Positions 1 to 7,559 of a DNA stretch of 16,341 nt are shown piece by piece. The position numbers and the translations under genes were made by a program. Location of the stretch: the NCBI GenBank assembly GCA_036389455.1, contig DASVPW010000171.1, positions 1 through 16,341 on the forward strand, written 5' to 3'. Source of the stretch: JAJKJG01 sp036389455. Its GTDB lineage: Bacteria > Pseudomonadota > Alphaproteobacteria > Rhizobiales > Beijerinckiaceae. Each line of letters begins with the position of its first letter. Position 1 is the first letter of the stretch. The notes beneath the pieces are model-generated. The model saw only the letters and a list, made by a program, of their open reading frames with translations. It was not told where the DNA came from and did not search any database.

Positions 1-75
1 GCCGCCGAGGCGGCGGCCTAAAGGGCAGGGTGCCCACCCCGTCCTCCCGGGCGAAGCGAAGATCCGAGGCCCCCG
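1..75. repeat. Cluster of three GC-rich inverted repeats at the window edge
   Basis: Three inverted repeats follow one another. Positions 1-7 and 11-17 form a perfect 7-bp stem with a 3-base loop. Positions 23-27 (GGGCA) and 31-35 (TGCCC) form a 5-bp stem with a 3-base loop. Positions 43-50 and 64-69 form an imperfect stem (CCTC, two bulged bases, GG against CCGAGG). No T-run follows any of them, so they are not classic intrinsic terminators. The first stem could also be the last codons of an upstream plus-strand gene, because frame 1 reads Ala-Ala-Glu-Ala-Ala-Ala-stop (1-21). With so little sequence I cannot choose. From 76 to 195 I see no other gene. Confidence 0.4.
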
Positions 76-195
76 TGCCGTTCGGGCGCCTGCCCAAGCC
101 GGCGCGGCGAAGCACGGCCGAGGTTGAACCGGGGCGGCGGCGTGAACTATGACAGGCTCTCGCGAAGGAGGAGCGGCTTACACCCGCGCAGGCCC

Positions 196-417
196 GTGCT
201 GAACCGGTTCGATCGTGGCGGCGGCGAAGCCGTCGTCGAATATCACGACAGCAACCTCAAGGTGCTCCGCCCGGGCTCGTTCGTCCGCTGCGCCGTCACC
301 GGCGAGGCGATCCCTCTCGACCAGCTGCGCTACTGGAGCGTCGAGCGCCAGGAGGCCTATGCCTCGCCGGAGGCGGTGCTGAAGCGGCTCGGCGTCGCGC
401 CGAGGGGGAAGAGCTGA
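196..417 (+). CDS. DUF2093 family protein
   Basis: Small protein of 73 residues, function unknown. The conserved core is plain: an N-terminal NRFDRGGGEA, then VLRPGSFVRCAVTG, IPLDQLRYWSV and QEAYASPEAVLKRL, which I recognise as the DUF2093 family found in Alphaproteobacteria next to lpxK or xseA. The open frame reaches back to 124, but the family begins at about NRFDR, so I chose the GTG at 196. A good Shine-Dalgarno (AAGGAGGAG, 165-173) lies 22 bases upstream, which is too far for an ideal start; the exact start is therefore uncertain. Two cysteine-bearing or aromatic patches suggest a small folded domain, but no catalytic motif is visible. The stop codon overlaps the ATG of the next gene by one base, so the two are probably co-translated. 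Confidence 0.8.
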   Translation: MLNRFDRGGGEAVVEYHDSNLKVLRPGSFVRCAVTGEAIPLDQLRYWSVERQEAYASPEAVLKRLGVAPRGKS

Positions 418-1061
418 TGTACCAGCCAGCGCATCACCGCGAGGACCGCCTCGACGTCCAGCACGCGCTGATCCGCGCCTTCCCGCTCGGCACGCTGGTG
501 ACGAACGGGCCGGCGGGCCTCGTCGCAAATCACGTGCCGTTCCTCATCGACCCGGAGCGCTCCAGGCTCGGGACGCTTCGGGCGCACGTCGCCCGTGCGA
601 ACCCGCTGTGGAAGGAGTCCGATCCGCAGGCGGAGGCGCTCGTGATCTTCCAGGGGGCGGAGCGCTACGTGACGCCGTCCTGGTACGCGACCAAACGCGA
701 GAACGGCAAGGTGGTCCCGACCTGGAACTACGCCGTCGTCCACGCCTATGGGCGCATGACCGTCATCGAGGACGAGGGCTGGCTCAAGGTCCAGATCGAG
801 GACCTAACCCGCTTCAACGAAGGTCCCCGCGCCGAGCCTTGGGCCGTGAGCGACGCGCCGGAACAATTCGTGGCGGCGATGGTGCGTGGCATCGTCGGCA
901 TCGAGATCGAGATTTCCCGCATCGAAGGCAAGTGGAAGGTCAGCCAGAACCGCCCCGAGGCGGACCGGCGCGGCGTCGTCGAAGGATTGCGCGCGGATGC
1001 GAATGCGCGCTCGGAGGAGATGGCGGAGCTGGTCGAAGCGTTCGGCGGCGGGAAGGGCTGA
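417..1061 (+). CDS. PaiB family FMN-binding protein
   Basis: PaiB-family protein of 214 residues with an FMN-binding split-barrel fold. Visible family motifs are HVPFLI (residues 39-44), HVARANP (57-63), YVTPSWY (84-90), VPTWNYAVVHAYG (100-112) and the C-terminal KVSQNR (174-179). Length matches the family, so it is complete. In Bacillus subtilis PaiB is described as a negative regulator of sporulation and protease genes. In Proteobacteria the role is unproven and flavin binding or redox detoxification is as likely as transcriptional control. There is no helix-turn-helix in the sequence. The ATG at 417 overlaps the stop of the DUF2093 gene and is preceded by a GGGGGAAG-type ribosome site. It runs head-on into lpxK with 21 bases between the stops and no obvious terminator hairpin. 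Confidence 0.9.
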   Translation: MYQPAHHREDRLDVQHALIRAFPLGTLVTNGPAGLVANHVPFLIDPERSRLGTLRAHVARANPLWKESDPQAEALVIFQGAERYVTPSWYATKRENGKVVPTWNYAVVHAYGRMTVIEDEGWLKVQIEDLTRFNEGPRAEPWAVSDAPEQFVAAMVRGIVGIEIEISRIEGKWKVSQNRPEADRRGVVEGLRADANARSEEMAELVEAFGGGKG

Positions 1062-1082
1062 GAAGTCCCACGCGGCCGGACG

Positions 1083-2090
1083 TCAGGCGGACCGCGCTTG
1101 TCCCAGCCTGCCGAGCATGGCTCTCAAGGGTTCCTCGTCGGCGAAGGCGAGGATGACCGGCAGGGCCGTGACCGTCTCGACGAGGCCCTGTCCCAACGCC
1201 GCGATGCGGACGAAGTCCTTCTCGGTCGTGACGGGGAGGAGAGCCTCGCGGCGCGCCTCGTCCACGAGCGCCCCCACCTCCTCCGCCGAGTAGGGATGGT
1301 GGTCGGGAAATTCCCGCGTCCGGGCGACGGCGGCGCCGCAGGCTTCGAGGGTCGCGAAGAACTTTTGGGGGCGCCCGATGCCGGCGAAGGCGAGGACGCG
1401 CGCGCGCGCGAGCCGGGCGGCGACGGCATGGTCGGGCTCCAGCCGTGCGCGCAGCACCGGCCTCTCCCGTTCGGCGGCCTCGCGGGCGAGCGCCTCGCCT
1501 GCCGCCCCGTCGCCCACGAGCACGACGGCATCCACGTGCCGCCACTGCACCTTGAGCGGCGCCCGCAACGGTCCGGCTGGGAGGCACAGGCCGTTGCCGA
1601 CGCCGATCTCGGCATCCACCACCGCGAGCGAGACGTCCTTCTTCAGGGACGGGTTCTGCAGGCCGTCGTCCATCACGACGACGCTGGCGCCGGCCTCGTC
1701 GCGGCATAGGCGCGCGCCGGCGGGGCGGTCGCGCGCGACGACCGTCGGCGCCGCGCGGGCGAGGAGCAGAGGCTCGTCGCCGACGTCCTGCGGGCCGTGG
1801 CGTGCGGGATCGACCCGCACAGGGCCGGCAAGCCGTCCGCCGTAGCCGCGGCTGAGGAAGGCCGGGCGCTCGCCTTGCTCCCGGAGGATGCGGGCGACCG
1901 CAAGGACGGTCGGAGTCTTGCCGGCGCCGCCGGCGGTGAAGTTGCCGATGCAGATCACGGGCACGTCCGCCCGATCGCCGCCGCGGTCCATGCGCCCGGC
2001 TGCGATCCCGCCCCAGACGAATGCCGCCGGGCGCAGCAGCCGCGCGACGGCCGAAGGGCGGGGCTCGTCCCAGAACCGGGGAGGTCGCAT
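1083..2090 (-). CDS. lpxK: Tetraacyldisaccharide 4'-kinase LpxK
   Basis: Inner-membrane kinase of the Raetz pathway. It phosphorylates the 4' position of the tetraacyl disaccharide 1-phosphate with ATP to give lipid IVA. The 335-residue length is normal. Motifs are the P-loop GNFTAGGAGKTP (residues 49-60), SRGYGG (80-85), GDEPLLLA (104-111) and the characteristic MDDGLQN (140-146) that includes the catalytic Asp. A C-terminal HHPY followed by TTEKDFVR is also typical. The N-terminal helix (RLLRPAAFVWGGIAAGRM, about 17-34) probably anchors it to the membrane. Its ATG at 2090 overlaps the TGA of waaA by one base, so translation is likely coupled. The product (lipid IVA) is the acceptor used by the product of the preceding gene. 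Confidence 0.96.
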   Translation of the reverse strand: MRPPRFWDEPRPSAVARLLRPAAFVWGGIAAGRMDRGGDRADVPVICIGNFTAGGAGKTPTVLAVARILREQGERPAFLSRGYGGRLAGPVRVDPARHGPQDVGDEPLLLARAAPTVVARDRPAGARLCRDEAGASVVVMDDGLQNPSLKKDVSLAVVDAEIGVGNGLCLPAGPLRAPLKVQWRHVDAVVLVGDGAAGEALAREAAERERPVLRARLEPDHAVAARLARARVLAFAGIGRPQKFFATLEACGAAVARTREFPDHHPYSAEEVGALVDEARREALLPVTTEKDFVRIAALGQGLVETVTALPVILAFADEEPLRAMLGRLGQARSA

Positions 2091-3388
2091 CAGCCTCCCT
2101 CGGGCTTCATGGCGGGAATGAACGGCTCGATCGCCTGCATGGTCCGGCCGAGCGCCCCGCCGAGACCCTCGACAGCGCCCGCAGCGGCGCGGGCCATGTC
2201 GCGCATCCGGCCGGCGTCGGAGAGAAGCTCGGCGACGGCGCGGGTCAGGTCCGCTCCATCGGAGACGGGGAGGGCGCCGCCGGCCCCGTCGAGGGCGGCA
2301 TAGACGTCGGTGAAGTTGTGGACATGGGGTCCGTGCAGGATCGCGGCGCCGAGCTTCGCCGGCTCGATCGGGTTCTGGCCGCCGTGCGGCACGAGCGAGC
2401 CGCCCATGAAGACGAGCGGCGAGAGCCGGTAGAAAAGCCCGAGTTCGCCGACGGTGTCGACCACGTAGAGCTCGGTCGTGCGGTCGGGCTCGCCCGCCTG
2501 GGAGCGCCGGGCGACCTCGATCCCGGCCGCCGTGCCGAGAGCGGCGACGTCACCTCCACGCTGAGGATGGCGCGGCACGACGACGGTCAGGAGCCTGGGG
2601 AAGCGGCCGGCGAGGGCCTGATGCGTCGCGACCGTGATCTCTTCCTCGCCGGCGTGGGTGCTCGCCGCGACCCAGACCGGACGCCCGGAGAGGAGGCCGG
2701 AGAGGTGGGCGAGCGCCCGGGCGTCCGCCGGCGGCGGGCTCGCGTCGAACTTGAGGTTGCCGGCGACCGCGACCCGCGCGGCGCCGAGGCCGAACAGCCG
2801 CTCGGCGTCGGCCGGCCCCTGCGCGAGGCAGAGCGCGAAGCGTCCGAGCAGGGCGCGGGCGGCCCGGGGCCAACGTGACCAGCGCCGGAACGAGCGCTCC
2901 GACATCCGTCCGTTGACGAGGACGAGGGGGATGCGACGCCAGTCGAGCTCGATGATCGTATTCGGCCAGATCTCGGACTCGGCAACGAGCGCGAGATCCG
3001 GGCGCCAGTGATCGAGGAAGCGGCGCACGTATCGCGGCGCGTCGAGGGGCACGTACTGGTGCACGGCGCCGGGCGGCAGGCGCCGGCCGACGAGCTCGGC
3101 CGCGGTCCGCGTCCCCGAGGTGACGAGGACGTTCACCCCGCGATGGATCAGGTGTTCGACCACCGGCATGAGCGACAGCGTCTCGCCGATGCTCGCCCCG
3201 TGCAGCCAGGCGAGGAACCCCGGGGGCCGTTCCCGGCCGGCGACGCCGCGCCGTTCCGGGAGGCGCTCCCGGTCCTCCCGGCCGCGTCGCATGCGCCACA
3301 GAAGCAGCGCCGCCGCGGCCGGCTCGAGCGCGATCAGGCTCAGGCGGTAGAGGCGCAGGGGCAGTGGCAATGGGATGCGCGGGCTCAT
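2090..3388 (-). CDS. waaA: 3-deoxy-D-manno-octulosonic acid (Kdo) transferase
   Basis: WaaA/KdtA, 432 residues, transfers Kdo from CMP-Kdo to lipid IVA at the cytoplasmic face of the inner membrane. The N-terminal membrane-anchoring helix (about 12-33) is followed by a PERRG segment holding the presumed catalytic Glu45, then HGASIGE (63-69), the VTSGT segment (89-93), AESEIWPN (136-143), and near the C-terminus GGQNPIEPAKLGA and HGPHVHNF. These define a two-domain GT-B transferase of family GT30. The open frame extends upstream to 3961 across the DUF374 gene, but that part is an out-of-frame shadow. The ATG at 3388 overlaps the upstream stop by four bases (ATGA), a coupled start. Whether it adds one or two Kdo residues cannot be told from the sequence. 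Confidence 0.95.
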   Translation of the reverse strand: MSPRIPLPLPLRLYRLSLIALEPAAAALLLWRMRRGREDRERLPERRGVAGRERPPGFLAWLHGASIGETLSLMPVVEHLIHRGVNVLVTSGTRTAAELVGRRLPPGAVHQYVPLDAPRYVRRFLDHWRPDLALVAESEIWPNTIIELDWRRIPLVLVNGRMSERSFRRWSRWPRAARALLGRFALCLAQGPADAERLFGLGAARVAVAGNLKFDASPPPADARALAHLSGLLSGRPVWVAASTHAGEEEITVATHQALAGRFPRLLTVVVPRHPQRGGDVAALGTAAGIEVARRSQAGEPDRTTELYVVDTVGELGLFYRLSPLVFMGGSLVPHGGQNPIEPAKLGAAILHGPHVHNFTDVYAALDGAGGALPVSDGADLTRAVAELLSDAGRMRDMARAAAGAVEGLGGALGRTMQAIEPFIPAMKPEGG

Positions 3389-4125
3389 GCGGCCCGGCGC
3401 TCCGCCGCCGCGATCTTGAGGGCGGCGCCAGGGTCGGCCGCCCCGACGAGGGCGTAGGCGCGCTCGTGGACGCGGTCGAGGCCACTCTCGACCGCGCGGC
3501 GGGCCTCTTCGAGCGCAGCCTCGTCCGCGTCCTCCGTGACGAAGATCGGCTCGCCGAGCACCATCGCGCCGCGTCCGAAGGGCTTTCCCAGCGTCGACCG
3601 GTCCCAGTTCCCGAGCACGAAGCGGCGGCTCGTCACCACGGCGACCGGCACGATCGGGCGGCCGGAGAGCTTCGCCAGCATGACGATGCCGAGGCCGCAC
3701 ACCCGGGCGATCTTCGGCACGTCGGCGGTCAGCACCACCATCTCGCCGTTCTCGAGAGCCCGCAGCATCTCGCGCATCGCCGCGACGCCGCCCTTCTCGC
3801 GGAAGTCGCGGCCGCGGGCGCCGGAGCCGCGGATCGGACGCACGCCGAGACGGCGGAGCGCGATGGCGTTGAGCTCGCCGTCGCCGGAGCGCGAGACGAG
3901 GCTCGCGGCCCGGTCCTGCGGGCGCTTCGCGAAATGGATCATGAAGTGCTGGCCGTGCCACATGGCGGCGATGACCGGCATCATGGGGCCGATGCGGTCG
4001 TAGGCGTTGTCAGGCTCCATGACCCAGCGGTTCGTCCGCCGCACGAGATCGAGATAGCGCGCCATGACGAAGCCGAGAGTCTCGCGGATCGCGCGCGTGC
4101 GGCTCAGGCGCTTGAGCCATTCCAT
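3385..4125 (-). CDS. DUF374 lysophospholipid acyltransferase-like protein
   Basis: Protein of 246 residues in the DUF374 (LPLAT-like) family, commonly found beside waaA and lpxK in Alphaproteobacteria. The WHGQHF motif (residues 56-61) holds the histidine expected of glycerolipid acyltransferase folds, SRSGDGE (78-84) follows, and TADVPKIARVCGLGIV (133-148) stands where other members have the DGPRGP segment. IVPVAV (158-163) and LGEPIFV (190-196) are late family strands. I infer a membrane-associated acyl transfer step on lipid A or a phospholipid, but the acyl donor and acceptor are unknown. It starts 7 bases after the DUF4170 stop and ends inside the waaA start codon, so it belongs to the same transcript. 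The spelling of the DGPRGP site is typical for alphaproteobacterial members as I recall them. Confidence 0.88.
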   Translation of the reverse strand: MEWLKRLSRTRAIRETLGFVMARYLDLVRRTNRWVMEPDNAYDRIGPMMPVIAAMWHGQHFMIHFAKRPQDRAASLVSRSGDGELNAIALRRLGVRPIRGSGARGRDFREKGGVAAMREMLRALENGEMVVLTADVPKIARVCGLGIVMLAKLSGRPIVPVAVVTSRRFVLGNWDRSTLGKPFGRGAMVLGEPIFVTEDADEAALEEARRAVESGLDRVHERAYALVGAADPGAALKIAAAERRAA

Positions 4126-4132
4126 CGGGAAT

Positions 4133-4369
4133 TCAGGTCGCGGCCGGGTCGAGGAGCCGGTGGAGGTGCACGATGAAGTAGCGCATCTGGGCGTTGTCGA
4201 CGGTCGCCTGCGCCTTGGCCTTCCAGGCCGCGTGGGCAGCGGCGTAGTTCGGGTAGACGCCGACGATGTCGAGCTTCGAGAGGTCCTTGAACTCGGTGCC
4301 GGCGAGATCTTTCAGCTCGCCGCCGAACACGAGGTGAGGGAGCTGCTTGCCTTGCGCGGTCTCGGCCAT
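4133..4369 (-). CDS. DUF4170 domain-containing protein
   Basis: Small protein of 78 residues of unknown function. The conserved core is LVFGGELKDLAGTEFKD, KLDIVGVYPNYAAAHAAWK, and the strongly conserved AQMRYFIVHLHRLLDP near the C-terminus, which I recognise as DUF4170. It has no signal peptide or membrane segment. I chose the ATG at 4369, which begins MAETAQGKQLPHLVFGG. A GTG at 4390 would add seven residues (MQPRSIA) and is less likely. It lies 28 bases after the cysQ-like stop and 7 bases before the DUF374 start, so it sits within the lipid A operon. The constant position suggests an accessory role in envelope lipid assembly, but this is only an inference from context. Confidence 0.85.
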   Translation of the reverse strand: MAETAQGKQLPHLVFGGELKDLAGTEFKDLSKLDIVGVYPNYAAAHAAWKAKAQATVDNAQMRYFIVHLHRLLDPAAT

Positions 4370-4397
4370 GGCGATCGATCTCGGTTGCACGGGGCGC

Positions 4398-5222
4398 TCA
4401 GGGCGCCGCTGCCGATGGGGAACGGCCCGTCATGGCCTCGATGAGGTGCGGATGCAAGGCGCGTGGGGCAGCGAGGAGCTCGCCATGCACCGGCTCGACC
4501 TGATTGTAGCGCGGCCTCTCCCCCTCGAAGGTGGAAAGCCGCCCCCCGGCCTCGGCGAGGATGAGGTCGGCCGCGGCGAAATCCCAGTCGTGGGCGTTCG
4601 ACGACACGAGGCCGAGGTCGACCGCGCCCTCCGCGACGCGCACGAGCCGGAGCGCCAGCGACGGGATGCGCTCGACCTGCTCGAACGGGCCGGCGGCGCG
4701 CCGGAGCCGGTCGATCAGCGGTTTCGGCCCGGCGATCCGCGCGCCGTGCAAGGCCGTCATCCCCGAAACCGTGATGCGGGCGCCGTCGCGGAAGGCGCCG
4801 TTGCGGCGGCAAGCCTCGTAGAGCGTGTCGTGGGCAGGCGCATGGACAATGCCGAGCGCCGGCTCGCCGTCGACGAGGAGCGCGATCACGACCGACCAGT
4901 CGGGATGGCCGGACAGGAAGGCGCGGGTGCCGTCGATCGGGTCGACGACCCACAGCCGCCGGGCGCCGAGCCGGACCGGATCGTCCGTAGTCTCCTCGGA
5001 CAGCCAGGCGGCGTCGGGCAGCGCCTCGGCGAGCCGCACCTTGAGGAAGGAATCGACCGCGACGTCAGCCTCGGTGACGGGCGAGCCGCCGTGCTTCGAC
5101 CACACCCGCGCGGTGGTCTTGTCGCCGCGCCGAAAATAGCGGCAGGCGATCCTTCCCGCCTCGCGCGCGGCCTCGCGGACGGCGGGCATGAGCGCGAGCG
5201 CGGCATCCTGGGCGAGGTCCAT
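4398..5222 (-). CDS. cysQ: Inositol monophosphatase family protein, CysQ-like 3'(2'),5'-bisphosphate nucleotidase
   Basis: Mg2+-dependent, lithium-sensitive-type phosphatase of 274 residues. The metal-site motifs are complete: SPVTEAD (residues 47-53), LSEE (74-77), WVVDPIDGTRAF (91-102) and HDWDFAAADLI (211-221) with the late Asp214. CysQ removes the 3'-phosphate of adenosine 3',5'-bisphosphate, the by-product of sulfate activation and of phosphopantetheine transfer. An inositol-1-phosphatase or related sugar phosphatase activity cannot be excluded from motifs alone. The ATG at 5222 fits the family N-terminus (MDLAQDAALALMPAVREAA); upstream in-frame starts to 5318 would add an arginine-rich stretch with no homology. 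It is the first gene of the lipid A operon, and the operon promoter should lie in the divergent spacer 5223-5450. Confidence 0.85.
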   Translation of the reverse strand: MDLAQDAALALMPAVREAAREAGRIACRYFRRGDKTTARVWSKHGGSPVTEADVAVDSFLKVRLAEALPDAAWLSEETTDDPVRLGARRLWVVDPIDGTRAFLSGHPDWSVVIALLVDGEPALGIVHAPAHDTLYEACRRNGAFRDGARITVSGMTALHGARIAGPKPLIDRLRRAAGPFEQVERIPSLALRLVRVAEGAVDLGLVSSNAHDWDFAAADLILAEAGGRLSTFEGERPRYNQVEPVHGELLAAPRALHPHLIEAMTGRSPSAAAP

Positions 5223-5450
5223 CGACGATCCGATCGTGAGAAAACGCTTTCCGCGCCTTATGCGAGATTCAATGCGCGGTCCACGCAGCCCGGGCAAGCT
5301 TCCGTTCAGCATCCGCATTGAAACGAGCGCCGCAACCCATGCTTAACCGTGCCCCTTAAGCGGTTGCCGACGGCTTGCTGGCAATAGTCCGGCTCACGCG
5401 AGCGATCCAGCCAAGAGATCGCCGTTAAGCCGGACAGGGCTCGGACAGAC
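5223..5450. promoter_or_regulatory. Divergent intergenic region between the lipid A operon and the DUF6101 gene
   Basis: This 228-base spacer must hold promoters for both directions. I see no convincing -35/-10 pair on either strand. It has an imperfect inverted repeat, AACCG (5345-5349) and CGGTT (5361-5365), and three TTAA words (5343, 5356, 5425). Two of these are 9 bases apart rather than the 7 expected in the CtrA consensus TTAA-N7-TTAA, so CtrA control is only a faint possibility. Confidence 0.35.
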
Positions 5451-5957
5451 ATGACAGCCGCCACTCCGATGGCCGGGGCCGCTTCTCTCGACGAGAGCGG
5501 CCCCGATGCCTCGATCCTCACCGCCGAATTCACGGCTTCCCCGATCCGAGGGCTGTTCTCGCCTTCGATCGCCGGCGCGGCGGCCGCGCCCGCGGCCATC
5601 GCCCTGCGCTTCCGCTGCCGGGACGGGGAGGCCGAGAGCTTCGCGATCGACGTCGCCGACGCCTACGGCGACACGCTCCTTTCCCTCGGCGCGTTCTCGG
5701 ACGAGGACGTGGTCGCGGCCTGGCGCGGGACCGGCGCCGCGTCCGGCCTGCCGCTCCTGATCGAGCGCGCGGACGGCACCTTCGACATGCCCTACCGGCA
5801 GATCGGGCGCGTGCAGCTCGGCGAGATCCGCATCCGCCGCCGGCACGGGCTCCTCAACGGGCGCCGGCCCCGGTTCCTGACCCGGCGCAAGACCGGCCGA
5901 CTGCCGGTGCGCCCCTCGGTCCATCGCGAGCGCGAGATCGTTTCGGGACGCCTCTAG
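5451..5957 (+). CDS. DUF6101 family protein (probable)
   Basis: Protein of 168 residues of unknown function. A variable N-terminus rich in Ala and Ser is followed by a beta-rich core (residues about 50-115) with IALRFRC, DTLLSLGAF and LPLLIERADGTFDMPY. The basic C-terminus (RIRRRHGLLNGRRPRF, then LTRRKTGR) ends with REREIVSGR. This basic tail with a final acidic-basic helix agrees with my memory of DUF6101 proteins of Hyphomicrobiales, but the match is from recall and the family label is moderate. No signal peptide or membrane helix is visible, so a cytoplasmic, perhaps nucleic-acid- or membrane-surface-binding protein is plausible. The start ATG at 5451 follows a GGACAG-like site. Its stop overlaps the ubiA stop (CTAG shared on opposite strands). 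Confidence 0.7.
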   Translation: MTAATPMAGAASLDESGPDASILTAEFTASPIRGLFSPSIAGAAAAPAAIALRFRCRDGEAESFAIDVADAYGDTLLSLGAFSDEDVVAAWRGTGAASGLPLLIERADGTFDMPYRQIGRVQLGEIRIRRRHGLLNGRRPRFLTRRKTGRLPVRPSVHREREIVSGRL

Positions 5958-6922
5958 GCCGCGCGCCAGAGGGCGTCCAGGGTCAGGCCCACGAAGAGGA
6001 TCAGCCCGGCGTCCCGGTTCGAGCGGAACAGCCTCAGGGCGAGCGCCCCGTCGCGGGGATCGATCGCCCGGACCTGCCAGGCGAGGTGCGCCGCGAACGT
6101 CGCCGCGCCGAGCCAGGCAAGCGGCCCCGCCTGCACGAGGATGAGCGACCCGGCGAGCAGCGCGACCGCGAGGGCATAGCAGAGCGCGACAGCCGGACGG
6201 ACGTGCCGTCCGAACAGCCGCGCCGAGGACTTGATGCCGGCGACCGCGTCGTCCTCGATGTCCTGCAGGGCGTAGATCGTATCGTAGCCGACCGTCCAGG
6301 CGACCGCCGCGAGGTAGATCAGCACCGCGGGCCAGGCGAGGCTCCCGAACGCCGCCGCCCAGCCCATGAGCCCGCCCCAGGCGAAGGCGGCGCCGAGGAC
6401 GATCTGCGGCAGCCACATGACGCGCTTCATGAACGGATAGAGCGCGACGAAGCCGAGGGAGGCGATGCCGGTCGCGACCGCGAACCGGTTGAGCTGCAGC
6501 AGCACGGCGAGGCCGACGAGCGCCAGGGCAGCGAGGAACGCGAACGCCTGGGCGACGCTCACCTGGCCCGACGGCAGCGGGCGGTCGCGCGTGCGCTCGA
6601 CCCTTCCGTCGAGGTCGCGGTCGACGATGTCGTTGTACGTCGAGCCCGCTCCGCGCATGGCGACGGCGCCGATCCAGAACAGCACGCAGTGCACCGGGTC
6701 CGGGAAAGCTCTGCCCGCCGCGATCGCGGCAAGCGCCGCCGACCACCAGCACGGCAGGAGCAGCAGCCACCAGCCGATCGGCCGCTCGATGCGGGCAAGG
6801 CGCAGGTAGGGGCGCAACCGCATGGGCGCGCGGCGGTCGACCCAGTGGCGCGTGACGGCGTCGGGGAGCGATCGGTCGGCGGGGCCGGCGGTGGAGTGTG
6901 GCTTCGCGGCGCCGCCGCTCAC
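5954..6922 (-). CDS. ubiA: 4-hydroxybenzoate octaprenyltransferase UbiA
   Basis: Integral inner-membrane prenyltransferase of 322 residues that joins a polyprenyl chain to 4-hydroxybenzoate, the first committed step of ubiquinone synthesis. The first Asp-rich motif is NDIVDRDLDGRVERTRDRPL (residues 97-116) and the second is YALQDIEDD (217-225). About nine hydrophobic helices are spread through residues 45-320. The N-terminal LPDAVTRHWVDR followed by RPYLRLARIERPIGWWLLL is the alphaproteobacterial form, so the gene must start upstream of the ATG at Met34. The GTG at 6922 fits: it overlaps the stop of the upstream gene by four bases (GTGA) and has AAGGCG as ribosome site. The open frame before this GTG is a shadow of the upstream gene. 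The two genes are probably translationally coupled. Confidence 0.94.
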   Translation of the reverse strand: MSGGAAKPHSTAGPADRSLPDAVTRHWVDRRAPMRLRPYLRLARIERPIGWWLLLLPCWWSAALAAIAAGRAFPDPVHCVLFWIGAVAMRGAGSTYNDIVDRDLDGRVERTRDRPLPSGQVSVAQAFAFLAALALVGLAVLLQLNRFAVATGIASLGFVALYPFMKRVMWLPQIVLGAAFAWGGLMGWAAAFGSLAWPAVLIYLAAVAWTVGYDTIYALQDIEDDAVAGIKSSARLFGRHVRPAVALCYALAVALLAGSLILVQAGPLAWLGAATFAAHLAWQVRAIDPRDGALALRLFRSNRDAGLILFVGLTLDALWRAA

Positions 6923-7389
6923 AGAGCGCCTTGCGGCATCCGGAAGGAGCCGGTAAGGCCGTCGCCGCCGAGGAGGCCGGAGCCGCCGCCCTCCCGCGCC
7001 TTCTTCTCCATGGCGGCCTGTTGCGCCGCGGCCTTGCAGGCCTGTCCGCGCAGATTCACCGCCTTGGCGTGCTCGGCCTTGATGTTCTCGATGAACGGGT
7101 CGGGGATCTGGCACCAGTCCTTGTTGGTCTCGAGCCATTTCACGGCGCCCGCGCCGTTCGACACGAGCTCGCCGAACATGGAGCAGGCGGTCTTCGGGTC
7201 GATCTTCTTGTTCTTGTTGCCGGCGGCGTTGAGCCTCTGGACGATGGCGGCGCGCTCCTGGATCGTCTTGCCGAACTGGCTGCAGGTCTCGGATTGCGCC
7301 AGCGCCGGGGCGGAGCCGAGCGCGACGGCGGCCACACCGGCGAACGCCAGAGCCTGAAGCGGCGCCGATCGGGGCAGGGAACGCGGCAT
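6919..7389 (-). CDS. Secreted cysteine-containing hypothetical protein
   Basis: Protein of 156 residues of unknown function. It starts with a clear Sec signal peptide (basic MPRSLPR, a hydrophobic stretch ending GSAPALA, cleavage before QSE, about residue 32). The mature part is a small helical domain with four cysteines in the order SETCSQF, KTACSMF, DWCQIP and GQACKAA, likely making two disulfide bonds in the periplasm. The tail (KKAREGGGSGLLGGDGL) is Gly-rich and probably disordered. I recognise similar unannotated proteins in Hyphomicrobiales but no named domain. The ATG at 7389 was chosen because it begins the signal peptide and has GAGGA upstream. Its stop overlaps the ubiA GTG, which links its expression to ubiquinone synthesis. 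Confidence 0.8.
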   Translation of the reverse strand: MPRSLPRSAPLQALAFAGVAAVALGSAPALAQSETCSQFGKTIQERAAIVQRLNAAGNKNKKIDPKTACSMFGELVSNGAGAVKWLETNKDWCQIPDPFIENIKAEHAKAVNLRGQACKAAAQQAAMEKKAREGGGSGLLGGDGLTGSFRMPQGAL

Positions 7390-7559
7390 CGTCGGGTCCT
7401 CGAACTTAACGGCGGGTTGTCCCCGCGCTTCGTAGCAGGCGGAACGGGCCGAATCAAAACGGCCGCGAGGCCCGGAAGATGGACCCAGCCGGCACGGCTC
7501 CACCACAGGATTGTGGCGGCTTTGGCGCGAGCGGCGGGCTTGCGGAGCCGGCGGGCAGG

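Noticed and set aside
3389..3961. N-terminal extension of waaA
   Set aside because: The upstream open stretch is a shadow of the DUF374 gene. WaaA homology begins at the ATG at 3388, which has a coupled ATGA overlap.
5343..5359. A full CtrA box
   Set aside because: The two TTAA words are 9 bases apart rather than 7, so this is not a consensus site; kept only as a low-interest note.
5394..6770. Minus-strand frame of 458 codons over ubiA and DUF6101
   Set aside because: It is out of frame with ubiA, whose motifs and membrane helices lie in another frame; the translation is low-complexity and Arg-rich.
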